From a virus, in the IMG/VR virus record IMGVR_UViG_3300032070_000022, positions 1 through 35,147 of that record: 35,147 bases of DNA, one strand, 5' to 3'. Position 1 is the stretch's first letter; each line of letters opens with the position of its first letter. Shown piece after piece: positions 20,152 through 27,537 of the stretch. The position numbers were made by a program, and so were the translations under genes. Under the pieces are notes generated by a model. The model made no database searches. It worked only from the letters and a program-made list of their open reading frames with translations, and was not told the DNA's origin.

Positions 20152-21627
20152 ATGCCAGACCGCACGGACGTCGAGGTGGCATTGGCGGACGCGCGAGTCC
20201 AGAAGTGCGCGGCGCAGCACTTCGGTCCCTGGATGGTCGAACCGGCCTGGTTCGAGCGGGCGGTCGCCGCCGTCAAGGCAGGCATATATGTTACTTACCG
20301 CCCTCGCGCCGCCGAGGGATCCGAGAGCGCCGAGCGCCCGGCCTATCGTCGAACCGCTGACGGCATCGCCATCCTCTCCCTCGAGGGGCAACTCACGAAG
20401 GGCGAATCGAGTTTCGGCGGCGGGACGTCCACCGTCCGCGTGCGCAGGGCCATCCGCCAGGCCGCGGGCGACCAGGCGGTCAAGGCCATCATGCTCCTTA
20501 TCGACTCGCCCGGCGGCACGGTGGCCGGCACGGCCGAACTGGCCGCCGACATCGCCGCCGCCAACCGCACGAAGCCGGTCCACGCCCACATCGAGGACCT
20601 GGGCGCATCCGCCGCATACTGGATCGGTTCCCAGGCCGCGCGGCTGACCGCCACGCCCACCAGCCTCGTCGGCTCCATCGGCACCGTCGCCGTCGTGGAG
20701 GATTCATCCGGCCACATGAGCAAGGAGGGCGTGGTCGTCCACGTCATCTGCACGGGCGCCTATAAGGGCGCCTTCACGCCGGGGGCCCCCGTCAAGCCGG
20801 AACACCTGGAATACCTTCGCGGATACGTCAACGATCTGAACGAGCACTTTCTCGGCGGGGTGGCGACCGGCCGCCATCTGTCTCTGGACGCCGTGCGCCG
20901 CCTGGCCGACGGCCGCATACGCCTGGCCGGGGCGGCCAAGGGTCTCGGCCTCCTGGACGCCGTGTGCGGCCAAGACGAGGCGATGCAGGACCTGCGTTCG
21001 CGCCTGAGCGCCGCCCAGACGACCGCCCTCACAAAGGAGAAATCCGACATGTGGAATCCATTGCAGACCGGCGTGCCGCCGCATGCGGCCTCAAAGGTCG
21101 AACCCATGCCCCCCGTCGCGGAGGAGACCCGCCACGATGTCGAGGTCGTCGCGGAGGATCTGCCAGCCCGCGAACCTCGCGCCGCAATCGGGGCCGCTCC
21201 GCCGCAGGGAGCCGCTGCGGTGGACGAGCCGGCCCGGGAACCGCCGGCCGAGGCGCCGGCGCCCATGCCCCAGAGCGACCGGGCCGCGATCGAGGCCCAG
21301 AGCGCGGCCGACGCGCGGGCCGACCTCAAGAAGTTCATGGACGCCTTCGGCCCGGCCGGGGCCGAATGGTTCGCCGCCGGGAAGACCTTCGACGAGGCCC
21401 GGGGCCTCCACGCGGCCGCCCTCTCGGCCGAGCGCGATCGCCTGGCGGAGGAGAACGCGGACCTGAAGGTCCGGGTCGCCGAGGCCCAGGGATCGCCCAC
21501 GCCCGTCAGTTTCTCCGCGCCGGACGCCGCGGCCGCCGCCGAGAGCGATCTTGCGGCCAAGATCGGAAAGAATGCCGCCCGCTTCGCCGCGGGCGTGAGA
21601 CTCCCCAAGAATAAGGAAGGCGCCTGA
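20152..21627 (+). CDS. S49-family capsid maturation protease with C-terminal scaffold
   Basis: A 491-aa lambda gpC-like protein. The protease shows GIAILSLEGQL, IMLLIDSPGGTVAGTAELAADI, the catalytic Ser153 in LGASAAYWIGS and the catalytic Lys205 in GAYKGAF, giving the Ser-Lys dyad of SppA/S49 enzymes. From about residue 300 a Pro/Ala-rich linker and a coiled coil (ALSAERDRLAEENADLKVRVAE) form a scaffold. It would build the procapsid and then cleave itself and the scaffold. The ATG at 20152 has AAAGG nine bases upstream; the ATG at 20143 is too close to it. Confidence 0.87.
   Translation: MPDRTDVEVALADARVQKCAAQHFGPWMVEPAWFERAVAAVKAGIYVTYRPRAAEGSESAERPAYRRTADGIAILSLEGQLTKGESSFGGGTSTVRVRRAIRQAAGDQAVKAIMLLIDSPGGTVAGTAELAADIAAANRTKPVHAHIEDLGASAAYWIGSQAARLTATPTSLVGSIGTVAVVEDSSGHMSKEGVVVHVICTGAYKGAFTPGAPVKPEHLEYLRGYVNDLNEHFLGGVATGRHLSLDAVRRLADGRIRLAGAAKGLGLLDAVCGQDEAMQDLRSRLSAAQTTALTKEKSDMWNPLQTGVPPHAASKVEPMPPVAEETRHDVEVVAEDLPAREPRAAIGAAPPQGAAAVDEPAREPPAEAPAPMPQSDRAAIEAQSAADARADLKKFMDAFGPAGAEWFAAGKTFDEARGLHAAALSAERDRLAEENADLKVRVAEAQGSPTPVSFSAPDAAAAAESDLAAKIGKNAARFAAGVRLPKNKEGA
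21049..21627 (+). CDS. nested scaffold protein, in-frame internal start
   Basis: The in-frame ATG at 21049 has AAAGGAG at correct spacing (AAAGGAGAAATCCGACATG), placed at the boundary between the protease and the linker. It would yield the 192-aa scaffold alone, as lambda Nu3 is made from inside gene C. Content: Pro/Ala-rich N-part and a coiled coil near the C-terminus. Confidence 0.72.
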   Translation: MWNPLQTGVPPHAASKVEPMPPVAEETRHDVEVVAEDLPAREPRAAIGAAPPQGAAAVDEPAREPPAEAPAPMPQSDRAAIEAQSAADARADLKKFMDAFGPAGAEWFAAGKTFDEARGLHAAALSAERDRLAEENADLKVRVAEAQGSPTPVSFSAPDAAAAAESDLAAKIGKNAARFAAGVRLPKNKEGA

Positions 21628-21706
21628 GCGCCGCTTAAGAAGAGGCGAGCAGAAATCTGAAACGCGGGCCTTCTAGAGAGAGGCCCCAAACCGAAAGGAA
21701 GCAAAC

Positions 21707-22621
21707 ATGACCATGCCGACGCTTCTGGATATCGCCAAGCGAAACGGGTCCGACCAGGTCGTCGGCCTGATCGACGAGGCGAGCAGGGTGCACCCGGAAC
21801 TGACCCTGATCCCCGCCCGGACCATCCGGGGCCTGAACTACAAGACCTTCGTGCGGACGGCGAATCCGACCGTGGCCTTCCGCAGCGCGAACGAGGGGAC
21901 GCCGGCCACGAAGGGGACCTACGAGAACCGCCTGGTCGAGACCTTCATCATGAACCCGCGCTGGGAATGCGACAAGGCCGTCGCGGACCGGTCCGAGGAC
22001 GGCGCCCCGGCGTACATCGCCCTGGAGGCGGAGGCGATGACAGAGGCGGCCATGCAGACGCTCTGCACCCAACTCTACTATGGGACGGGGGCGGACGCCA
22101 AAGGGTTCCCCGGTCTGGTCGCGGCCTACGACGCGACGAACATGGTCGTCGACGCCGGCGGCACCACGGGCGCGACCGGATCGAGCGTCTGGGCCCTGCG
22201 CTTCGGCCCCAAGAACGTGATCTGGGTCTGGGGCAACGGCGGCAGCCTGGAACTGTCGCCGGTGACGGAGCAGCGGATCCTGGACGGGAGCAGCAACCCG
22301 TTCACGGCCTACATCCAGGAACTCCTGGCCTATCCGGGCCTCCAGGTGGCGAGCCTGCTTTCGATCGCGCGTGTGAAGAAGATCACCGCCGACTCGGGGC
22401 ACACCCTCACGGACGGCATGATCGCCGCCCTCCTGGCGCTCTTCCCGGCGGGGACGCGGCCCGACGTCCTCCTGATGAACCGCCGGTCGATCGGCCAGTT
22501 GCAGAACTCGCGGACGGCCACCAACGCCACCGGCGCGCCGGCCCCGTTCCCCGGCGAATCGTTCGGCATCCCGATCGCCGTCACCGACGCGATCCTGTCG
22601 ACCGAAGCGCTGACGCTGTAA
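21707..22621 (+). CDS. major capsid protein (Gp49-like family)
   Basis: A 304-aa protein with the pattern of a phage major capsid family often named GP49: TLLDIAKRNGSDQVVGLIDEA at the start, RTIRGLNYKTFVRTANPTVAFRSANEG, QLYYGTGADAKGFPGLVAAYDAT, and PDVLLMNRRSIGQLQNSRT near the end. It probably has the HK97 fold and forms the shell. AAAGGAAG lies upstream of the ATG at 21707. It follows the protease/scaffold gene, the usual order. The 115-nt gap after it holds repeat array R5. Confidence 0.85.
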   Translation: MTMPTLLDIAKRNGSDQVVGLIDEASRVHPELTLIPARTIRGLNYKTFVRTANPTVAFRSANEGTPATKGTYENRLVETFIMNPRWECDKAVADRSEDGAPAYIALEAEAMTEAAMQTLCTQLYYGTGADAKGFPGLVAAYDATNMVVDAGGTTGATGSSVWALRFGPKNVIWVWGNGGSLELSPVTEQRILDGSSNPFTAYIQELLAYPGLQVASLLSIARVKKITADSGHTLTDGMIAALLALFPAGTRPDVLLMNRRSIGQLQNSRTATNATGAPAPFPGESFGIPIAVTDAILSTEALTL

Positions 22622-22625
22622 CGGC

Positions 22626-22668
22626 GGGTGCCTGAGTACCGAAGTACCTGGGTGCCTGAGTAACGGAT
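22626..22668 (+). repeat. 8-bp-period repeat array R5
   Basis: GGTGCCTG, AGTACCGA, AGTACCTG, GGTGCCTG, AGTAACGG: starts 5 bases after the capsid stop. Confidence 0.9.
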
Positions 22669-22735
22669 ACGGCCCAGGGGATCGAAGCGACATCGGCCCG
22701 GAAATGCCAAGGGCCAAAGGCGAAAGGAGCCCGTC

Positions 22736-23146
22736 ATGGGCTACGCAGTGAGAGATGTGAATGCGAAGGCCACGCGGGCCTTGCCGGCGTCGGCCGGCAC
22801 GGTCTACTCGGCCGGCATCGATCTGGGGAACGGGCCGAAGGGCGATTTTGTCGCCGAGGTCGAGGTCAAGATTTCCGCCCCGGCCCTGAACACGACACAA
22901 CTGCCCGATACCAGGACGATGACCTACTCGGTCCAGCAGCACGACGACGCCGACTTCGGCGCGCCGACGACCATCCAGGCCGACGTCATCGTCCAGACGG
23001 GGGCGGGCGGCGCGGGCGCAGCCGCCGCCACCTACACCTTCCGCCTGAAACTCGGGGTGGAACGGTACATCCGCCTGAAGGTGGTCGGCGGGTCCTCGAT
23101 CGGCGACTGCACGGGCGCGACGGCCACCCTGGAACTGCTGTTCTAG
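22736..23146 (+). CDS. capsid cement-like protein 1
   Basis: A 136-aa beta-rich protein with no charged core: VRDVNAKATRALPASAGTVYSAGIDLG, VEVKISAPALNTTQLPD, YTFRLKLGVERYIRLKVV and GATATLELLF. The pattern (long strands, a short Gly-rich loop and a final ERYIRLK...LELLF) resembles Bbp16-type cement proteins that decorate and stabilise phage heads. It follows the capsid gene directly. AAAGGAG stands before the ATG. It is a paralogue of the next gene. Confidence 0.65.
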   Translation: MGYAVRDVNAKATRALPASAGTVYSAGIDLGNGPKGDFVAEVEVKISAPALNTTQLPDTRTMTYSVQQHDDADFGAPTTIQADVIVQTGAGGAGAAAATYTFRLKLGVERYIRLKVVGGSSIGDCTGATATLELLF

Positions 23147-23208
23147 ACGCCTCGCCCGGCCGGCCGAACCCGTCAACAGGCGACGCGTTAAGGCGCGAGG
23201 AGACGATC

Positions 23209-23625
23209 ATGCTGAACGTTCGCGACGCCGCACTGGCCAAATCCATCGCCCTCCCGGCTGCGGCCGGATCCGTGCACTCGGCGGCCCTCGATCTGGAGGG
23301 CGGCCAGTACGACATCGTCGTCGGGAACATGGAGGTCTCTATCGAGGCCCCGGCCCTGACGACGGCGCAACTGCCGGACGGGTGCACCGCGGCCTACGTC
23401 CTCGAGGCGTCCGAGACGCCCGGTTTCGAGGACCCCGGCTCGATGCCGCTCTTCTCGCAGGAAGGCGAGGGCGGAGAGGGGGCGGCGGCCAGGGCCTTTT
23501 CGTTCCGGCTCCCGGCCGACTGCGGCCGGTATCTGCGCCTGACTATCACGACCGCCGACGCCGTCGACGAGACGCCCGTCGGCGATTGCTCGGCCGCGAG
23601 TGCGCCCTTCGGCCTGCGGTTCTGA
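23209..23625 (+). CDS. capsid cement-like protein 2 (paralogue)
   Basis: A 138-aa protein with the same block order as its neighbour: VRDAALAKSIALPAAAGSVHSAALDL, MEVSIEAPALTTAQLPDG, FSFRLPADCGRYLRLTIT and GDCSAASAPFGLRF. The shared strands and the shared GDC near the end show tandem duplication followed by divergence; this copy is more acidic. GAGGAG lies before the ATG at 23209. The pair could form two kinds of cement or a heteromer. Confidence 0.62.
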   Translation: MLNVRDAALAKSIALPAAAGSVHSAALDLEGGQYDIVVGNMEVSIEAPALTTAQLPDGCTAAYVLEASETPGFEDPGSMPLFSQEGEGGEGAAARAFSFRLPADCGRYLRLTITTADAVDETPVGDCSAASAPFGLRF

Positions 23626-23640
23626 GGCCTGGAGTGTCCG

Positions 23641-24006
23641 ATGGGCATCTTCGCCGACACCGAGGCGGCCGTCGCGACGGTCTTCCTGGGCGCCGCGGGC
23701 GAGGCGGTCCAGTATCGCCGCGGCCTGGCGGCGGTCCGATTGACCGCCTGGCGAAGCCCGCAGCCGGTCGTCTTCGGCATCGATGCGGGCCAGGGCGCGG
23801 TCATCCAGTACCAGTCGTGGGAATGGCACCTTCGGGCGGCCGATCTCGGCGCCTTGAAGGCTCCCGAGCCGCGAGATCGCATCGAGGCGGCCGATGGCAA
23901 GGTCTACGAGGTCCTGGAGGTCCCGGGCCAGGCGTGTTACCAGCCGGGCGCACTCTTGAGGATTCACACGAAGTTGGTGGACGAGGAAGGAGCAGCGCCT
24001 GAGTAA
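23641..24006 (+). CDS. head-tail joining protein
   Basis: A 121-aa protein with EAVQYRRGLAAVRLTAWRSPQPVV, DRIEAADGKVYEVLEVPG and a closing strand. The strand pattern with 'RIEAADGKVYEVL' is typical of phage head-tail connector or stopper proteins (FII/head-closure type). GGAG lies before the ATG. It is the first gene after the decoration proteins, the usual site for connectors. Its last codons and stop run into repeat array R6. Confidence 0.6.
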   Translation: MGIFADTEAAVATVFLGAAGEAVQYRRGLAAVRLTAWRSPQPVVFGIDAGQGAVIQYQSWEWHLRAADLGALKAPEPRDRIEAADGKVYEVLEVPGQACYQPGALLRIHTKLVDEEGAAPE

Positions 24007-24058
24007 CTGGGTGTCTGAGTGCCTCCGTACCAGGGGACGCCGGCACCAGGGCAACAAG
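23999..24058 (+). repeat. 8-bp-period repeat array R6
   Basis: GAGTAACT, GGGTGTCT, GAGTGCCT, CCGTACCA, then reverse-type units (GGCACCAGGGC). The preceding gene's TAA lies within the first unit. Confidence 0.75.
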
Positions 24059-24075
24059 GCAAGCAGGTGAAACCG

Positions 24076-24309
24076 ATGGCGCCGCCGCAAGACATACCGA
24101 ATCACCGTCAACCCTACGACCAGTGGGCTGAGGGCCAACTGTTACAGGCGATCGAGCATCATACCCTCTGGTGCAAGGAGCATGGCGTCGGGGCCGACGT
24201 TCTCAGGATCCGGCTGCGTCTGGCCTACCTGATCGGCTTCATGGCGGGCAGCGGGGTATTGGGCGGCCTGGCCGGCGCCGTGGCGGCCCGACTCCTGGGA
24301 GGCCAGTGA
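24076..24309 (+). CDS. small membrane protein, 77 aa
   Basis: The first part is polar with IPNHRQPYDQWAEGQLLQAIEHHTLWCKEHG; the end is a hydrophobic helix of about 25 residues (LAYLIGFMAGSGVLGGLAGAVAARLL). It is probably anchored in the inner membrane. I do not recognise it. AGGTG before ATG at 24076 marks the start. Placed among head-tail genes, it may be a virion- or membrane-associated accessory. Confidence 0.5.
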   Translation: MAPPQDIPNHRQPYDQWAEGQLLQAIEHHTLWCKEHGVGADVLRIRLRLAYLIGFMAGSGVLGGLAGAVAARLLGGQ

Positions 24310-24310
24310 A

Positions 24311-24754
24311 ATGGCCGTCATCATAGACGTCGCGAACGCCGTGGTGGCTGCATTGAACGCGGCCACGTTCAGCCGGCCCGTGGCGGCCGAGCGGCGCTGG
24401 CAGGCGGAAGAGGAACTGGAGAGCCTGAAGGACCTCAAGGTCGCGGTCATTCCGGTGGCCGTGCCCTCGATCGAGGCCCTCGACAGGAGCCGCCTCGTGC
24501 GCGAGGTGGAGGTCGACGTCGTCGTCCAGAAAAAGACGGCCGACCTCGCGGAGACCGACGGGCTGGTCGCCCTCGTGGAGGAGATCGGCAATTTCCTGGC
24601 CATGAAACGCCCCACGGCCTGCCCGGCCGCGGCCTGGGTGGGGATCGCCAGCCCGGTCCTCTGCGATCCCGAGCACCTCCGCCAGTACGGCCTCTTTACG
24701 AGCGTCCTGGCGCTCTCGTACCGGGTGGCAGGCCAGGATAAGACAGGTGCCTAA
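24311..24754 (+). CDS. probable tail completion/terminator-like protein
   Basis: A 147-aa protein: an N-terminal helix (VIIDVANAVVAALNAA), then RPVAAERRWQAEEELESLKDLKVAVIPV and REVEVDVVVQKKT, followed by a helix and strands that end in YRVAGQ. The alternation matches gpZ/gpU-type tail-completion proteins that close the tail tube next to the head. GGAGG is 8 bases before the ATG. The stop is formed at the edge of repeat array R7 (GGTGCC-TAA). Confidence 0.58.
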   Translation: MAVIIDVANAVVAALNAATFSRPVAAERRWQAEEELESLKDLKVAVIPVAVPSIEALDRSRLVREVEVDVVVQKKTADLAETDGLVALVEEIGNFLAMKRPTACPAAAWVGIASPVLCDPEHLRQYGLFTSVLALSYRVAGQDKTGA

Positions 24755-24812
24755 GTACCTAAGTGCCTAAGTACCCAGGCACCTCGGCACCGAGGCACCC
24801 AGGCACCTTTCG
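24744..24812 (+). repeat. 8-bp-period repeat array R7 with inverse half
   Basis: Forward units (GGTGCCTA, AGTACCTA, AGTGCCTA, AGTACCC) are followed by inverse units (AGGCACCT, CGGCACCG, AGGCACCC, AGGCACCT). In RNA the two halves can pair into one long hairpin. Confidence 0.85.
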
Positions 24813-24828
24813 CAAAGAGGCGACTACA

Positions 24829-25086
24829 ATGAACGGAACCTACATGCGTAAGATCACGGTCGCGGCCGCCTACGCGGCCCTCGCGGCCGGGCCGACCGTC
24901 GTCACCGTCACCATCTCCTGCCCGCCGGGGAACGCCGGCGTCGTGTATTTCCTCGGCGACGACGGCTCGGACGTCCCCTGGATACCCGGCGAGTGGCACG
25001 TCCTCAAGAACGTGGACCTCCAGCAGATCCAGATCAAGGGCACCGTGGGCGACACGGTCACGATCGTGGGAGACACATCGCAATGA
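24829..25086 (+). CDS. small beta-rich protein, 85 aa
   Basis: I do not recognise it. It starts MNGTYMRKITVAAAYAALAAGPTVVTVTISC and continues with strands (GVVYFLGDDGSDVPWIPGEWHVLKNVDLQQIQIKGTVGDTVTIVGD), like a small decoration or fibre-linked beta sandwich. ATG at 24829 has GAGG 8 bases before. Its stop overlaps the next start (ATGA), so it is probably made with the sialidase-like protein and may bind it. Confidence 0.55.
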   Translation: MNGTYMRKITVAAAYAALAAGPTVVTVTISCPPGNAGVVYFLGDDGSDVPWIPGEWHVLKNVDLQQIQIKGTVGDTVTIVGDTSQ

Positions 25087-26966
25087 GCCCCTACGCCAAG
25101 ACGGGCCTCATCCCTCGCCGCCCGCCCCTCGCGGGCGGCACGTGGGACGTCTTCGACGATTTCGGGACGGGCGAGTGGACGGGCGGCGATCCCTGGACCC
25201 GCATCCGCGACGGGACGCACGCGGGCCAACTCAAGATTCAGGTGGGGGCGGCCGACCACTGTTACCTCAATTCCGGCGGCAGCCAGAACATGCTGGTCTT
25301 CCTCACCGACGCCAACAACCGGGACATTACGGGATGGACCGGCGGCGCGGTCCACCCGGTCAACACCGGCGGCGCGGTCAAGACATCAGTCTTCCAGGCG
25401 GGCCTCTGGGCGCAGGCCAAGGTGCTCCTGTCGATCCAGGACTCGCAGTTCCTTCTTTACATGCGAGACACCGATGACACGACGATCCTGATGTTCAACT
25501 ACCGGGGCCAGTACCCGGCCAGCATTCACCAGATCTTGCTGTCGAGCCTGGGCAACTCCGACGCGAGCCTGCATATCAAGTTCGGTTACGCCCAACCCGC
25601 GTCCGCGTCGGCGGTCGCGGACCTCGTGCCCTTCGAGGTGGGGTTCCTTGTCCGCCGCCTCATCGATGCGACCCACGCCGAGTGCGAGTGCTGGCTGAAG
25701 TGCACGTGGCTCGCCGGCTGTCACCCGGACGGAGACGACTGGCTCTGCGTCTGGAAGGGCACGATCGACCCGACCGCCGTCACGGGCGGGGCGGTGTACC
25801 TGTACTTCCGGGTAATCGGCGCCACCATCGACCCCGCCCCCTCGATGCGCATCGCAAATCTCGGCATCGGCCAGGGTGTCTTCGACCCGGCCCGGACGAG
25901 CCGGCACCGTTACCTCGCGACCTCGCAGGGCGCCGGCATGTGCGTGAGCGCGTGCGCGTGGGTCAAGGACGACTCGCTCGCTGCCGGCGGCCGCTTCCTG
26001 GCCGCGATCCGCGACGGCACGATCGATGGGGGAACGGACGGTCACGTCCACCTCCTGGCCGCGACCGATCGAGACCTGGCCGAATGGGATGAGATAACGG
26101 TCTCCGGCTCGCCCCTCTTCGTCGAGGGCGCTCCCGCCGGACGGTACTACTACAACATCCAGATGGGGGCGAGCGGCCGGACGGTCCTCGCCGTCGCCGA
26201 CAAGTACGGAGGCGCGAAGGGGAATCTGGTCGGCAAGGTGAGCGAGGACGGTGGCCTGACGTGGGGCGCGGCGTTCGACATTGACGCCAGCGCGACATAC
26301 GATTGCGTCGCCTGCGGCCGGGCCGTCATACGGCACTCGTCGGGACGGTGGCTCGTGCCCTATCACGACGGGTCGAACAACCTGCTCCTGGCCTACACCG
26401 ATTCGGCCGTGCCCAACACGGGCTGGCACGTGGTCGCGTTGGGCAATCCGTCCGGAATCAACGAGGCGGCCCTGGTCGAGCGGGCGGACGGCAGTTTGCT
26501 CCTCGTCGCCCGGGATCCGTCGAGTCCCGTCCAGCGATACGCCTGGTTTGCCACGTGCGCCAGCCCGGCCGGGGCGGGGATCTCGACCTGGAGCGCGTTC
26601 GCCCAATACGACGGCCTGGCCGGCCGGGCCTACGTCCCCAATTCGATCATCCCGCTGTTTCTCGTGCGCGGGCAACTCGGACGGCTGCACCTCCTGGGCG
26701 GATGCGCAAAGGGCGGGTTCGATTTGACGGGCGGGGCCGGGAACGTGGGACGGATGACGATAGGCCGCCGGTTCTCGGACGACGGCGGCGCGACGTGGCG
26801 GTGGGCGCCGGATTCGCCCCTCTTCGGCCTGCGCGAGATCCACGTCCAGTATCCGTGGGTCGCCCGCGATGGTCGAAGAGGTTTCATCACTTGGACCACC
26901 GAGCGACTATGCGCGGCCATCGTGGATCCGGCCATGTTCGCGGAGGACGGAGAGGTCGCGTGGTGA
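25083..26966 (+). CDS. sialidase-like tail fibre or spike protein
   Basis: A 627-aa protein. The N-terminal third is beta-rich and lectin-like (TWDVFDDFGTGEWTGGDPWTRIRDG, SASLHIKFGY-type strands). The C-terminal part is a sialidase-like beta-propeller with Asp-boxes (SEDGGLTWG and SDDGGATWRW), plus VIRHSSGRWLVPYHDGSNNLLLAY. Asp-boxes of the S-x-D-x-G-x-T-W type are typical of sialidases and related glycosidases, though they do not prove activity. It likely binds or trims a host surface glycan. The ATG overlaps the previous stop. Its place between connector and tail-tube genes is unusual for a receptor protein. Confidence 0.68.
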   Translation: MSPYAKTGLIPRRPPLAGGTWDVFDDFGTGEWTGGDPWTRIRDGTHAGQLKIQVGAADHCYLNSGGSQNMLVFLTDANNRDITGWTGGAVHPVNTGGAVKTSVFQAGLWAQAKVLLSIQDSQFLLYMRDTDDTTILMFNYRGQYPASIHQILLSSLGNSDASLHIKFGYAQPASASAVADLVPFEVGFLVRRLIDATHAECECWLKCTWLAGCHPDGDDWLCVWKGTIDPTAVTGGAVYLYFRVIGATIDPAPSMRIANLGIGQGVFDPARTSRHRYLATSQGAGMCVSACAWVKDDSLAAGGRFLAAIRDGTIDGGTDGHVHLLAATDRDLAEWDEITVSGSPLFVEGAPAGRYYYNIQMGASGRTVLAVADKYGGAKGNLVGKVSEDGGLTWGAAFDIDASATYDCVACGRAVIRHSSGRWLVPYHDGSNNLLLAYTDSAVPNTGWHVVALGNPSGINEAALVERADGSLLLVARDPSSPVQRYAWFATCASPAGAGISTWSAFAQYDGLAGRAYVPNSIIPLFLVRGQLGRLHLLGGCAKGGFDLTGGAGNVGRMTIGRRFSDDGGATWRWAPDSPLFGLREIHVQYPWVARDGRRGFITWTTERLCAAIVDPAMFAEDGEVAW

Positions 26967-26973
26967 CGGAACA

Positions 26974-26999
26974 AGCGACTGAGCGGCTGAGTGACTGAG
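26974..26999 (+). repeat. 8-bp-period repeat array R8 (GAC variant)
   Basis: ACAAGCGACTGAGCGGCTGAGTGACTGAGC region: units of GACTGAGC/GGCTGAGT/GACTGAGC, related to the GAGTGAC variant in R3 and R15. Confidence 0.65.
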
Positions 27000-27025
27000 C
27001 AAAAACAAAGACGGGAGAAACTGAA

Positions 27026-27472
27026 ATGACCCTCAAACGCGGTTACGAGATGTATCTCTACTACTCGGCGGCCGGCATCGGCGGCACGCCCGCCTGGACG
27101 CTCCTGGCGATCGTCCGCGGCGTCAAGGTCCCGTGGTCGAGGTCCGAGATCCCGGTCACGACGCGTGGGGCCGCCGGCTGGAAACAAGTCATCTACGGCC
27201 TCCTGGAGGCGGGCGTCGACTTCGACATGCCTTATGACGCCGACGACGCGGGCCTGGCGGCCTTGAGGGCCGCCTTCATCGCCAACACTCCGATCGGCAT
27301 CGCCGCCATGAACGGGCCCGTCAACGTGGCAGGCAGCGAAGGGCTGTGGGCCGATTGCGCGGTGGGAAAATTCGACACCGACGAGCCGCTCGACGGCGAC
27401 GCGACGGTCGCGGTCAGTCTGAAGCCGACCTACTCGGCGAACGTCCCGCAGTTCAAGGTGATCGGGGCGTAG
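27026..27472 (+). CDS. major tail tube protein
   Basis: A 148-aa protein with the fold pattern of siphovirus tail tubes: YEMYLYYSAAGI at the start, VKVPWSRSEIPVTTRGAAGWKQVIYGLLEAGVDFDMPYDADDAGLAALRAAFIANTPIGIAAMNG, and a final strand block (DATVAVSLKPTYS). It would form stacked hexamers around the tape measure. GGGAG lies upstream. It stands ahead of the tail chaperones and tape measure, the usual order. Confidence 0.75.
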   Translation: MTLKRGYEMYLYYSAAGIGGTPAWTLLAIVRGVKVPWSRSEIPVTTRGAAGWKQVIYGLLEAGVDFDMPYDADDAGLAALRAAFIANTPIGIAAMNGPVNVAGSEGLWADCAVGKFDTDEPLDGDATVAVSLKPTYSANVPQFKVIGA

Positions 27473-27478
27473 TGCGAA

Positions 27479-27524
27479 AAGTACCTGAGTACCGAAGTAC
27501 CTGAGTACCTGGGTGCCTGGGGAA
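27479..27524 (+). repeat. 8-bp-period repeat array R9
   Basis: AGTACCTG, AGTACCGA, AGTACCTG, AGTACCTG, GGTGCCTG: a clean all-forward array ending at GGGGAAAAAGGAG, the next ribosome site. Confidence 0.9.
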
Positions 27525-27537
27525 AAAGGAGAGAACC

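Noticed and set aside
21635-23176. 513-codon minus-strand frame opposite capsid genes
   Set aside because: Spans several plus-strand genes and a repeat array; Arg/Gly-rich shadow.
25386-26843. 485-codon minus-strand frame opposite the sialidase-like gene
   Set aside because: Shadow of a gene with Asp-box motifs on the plus strand.
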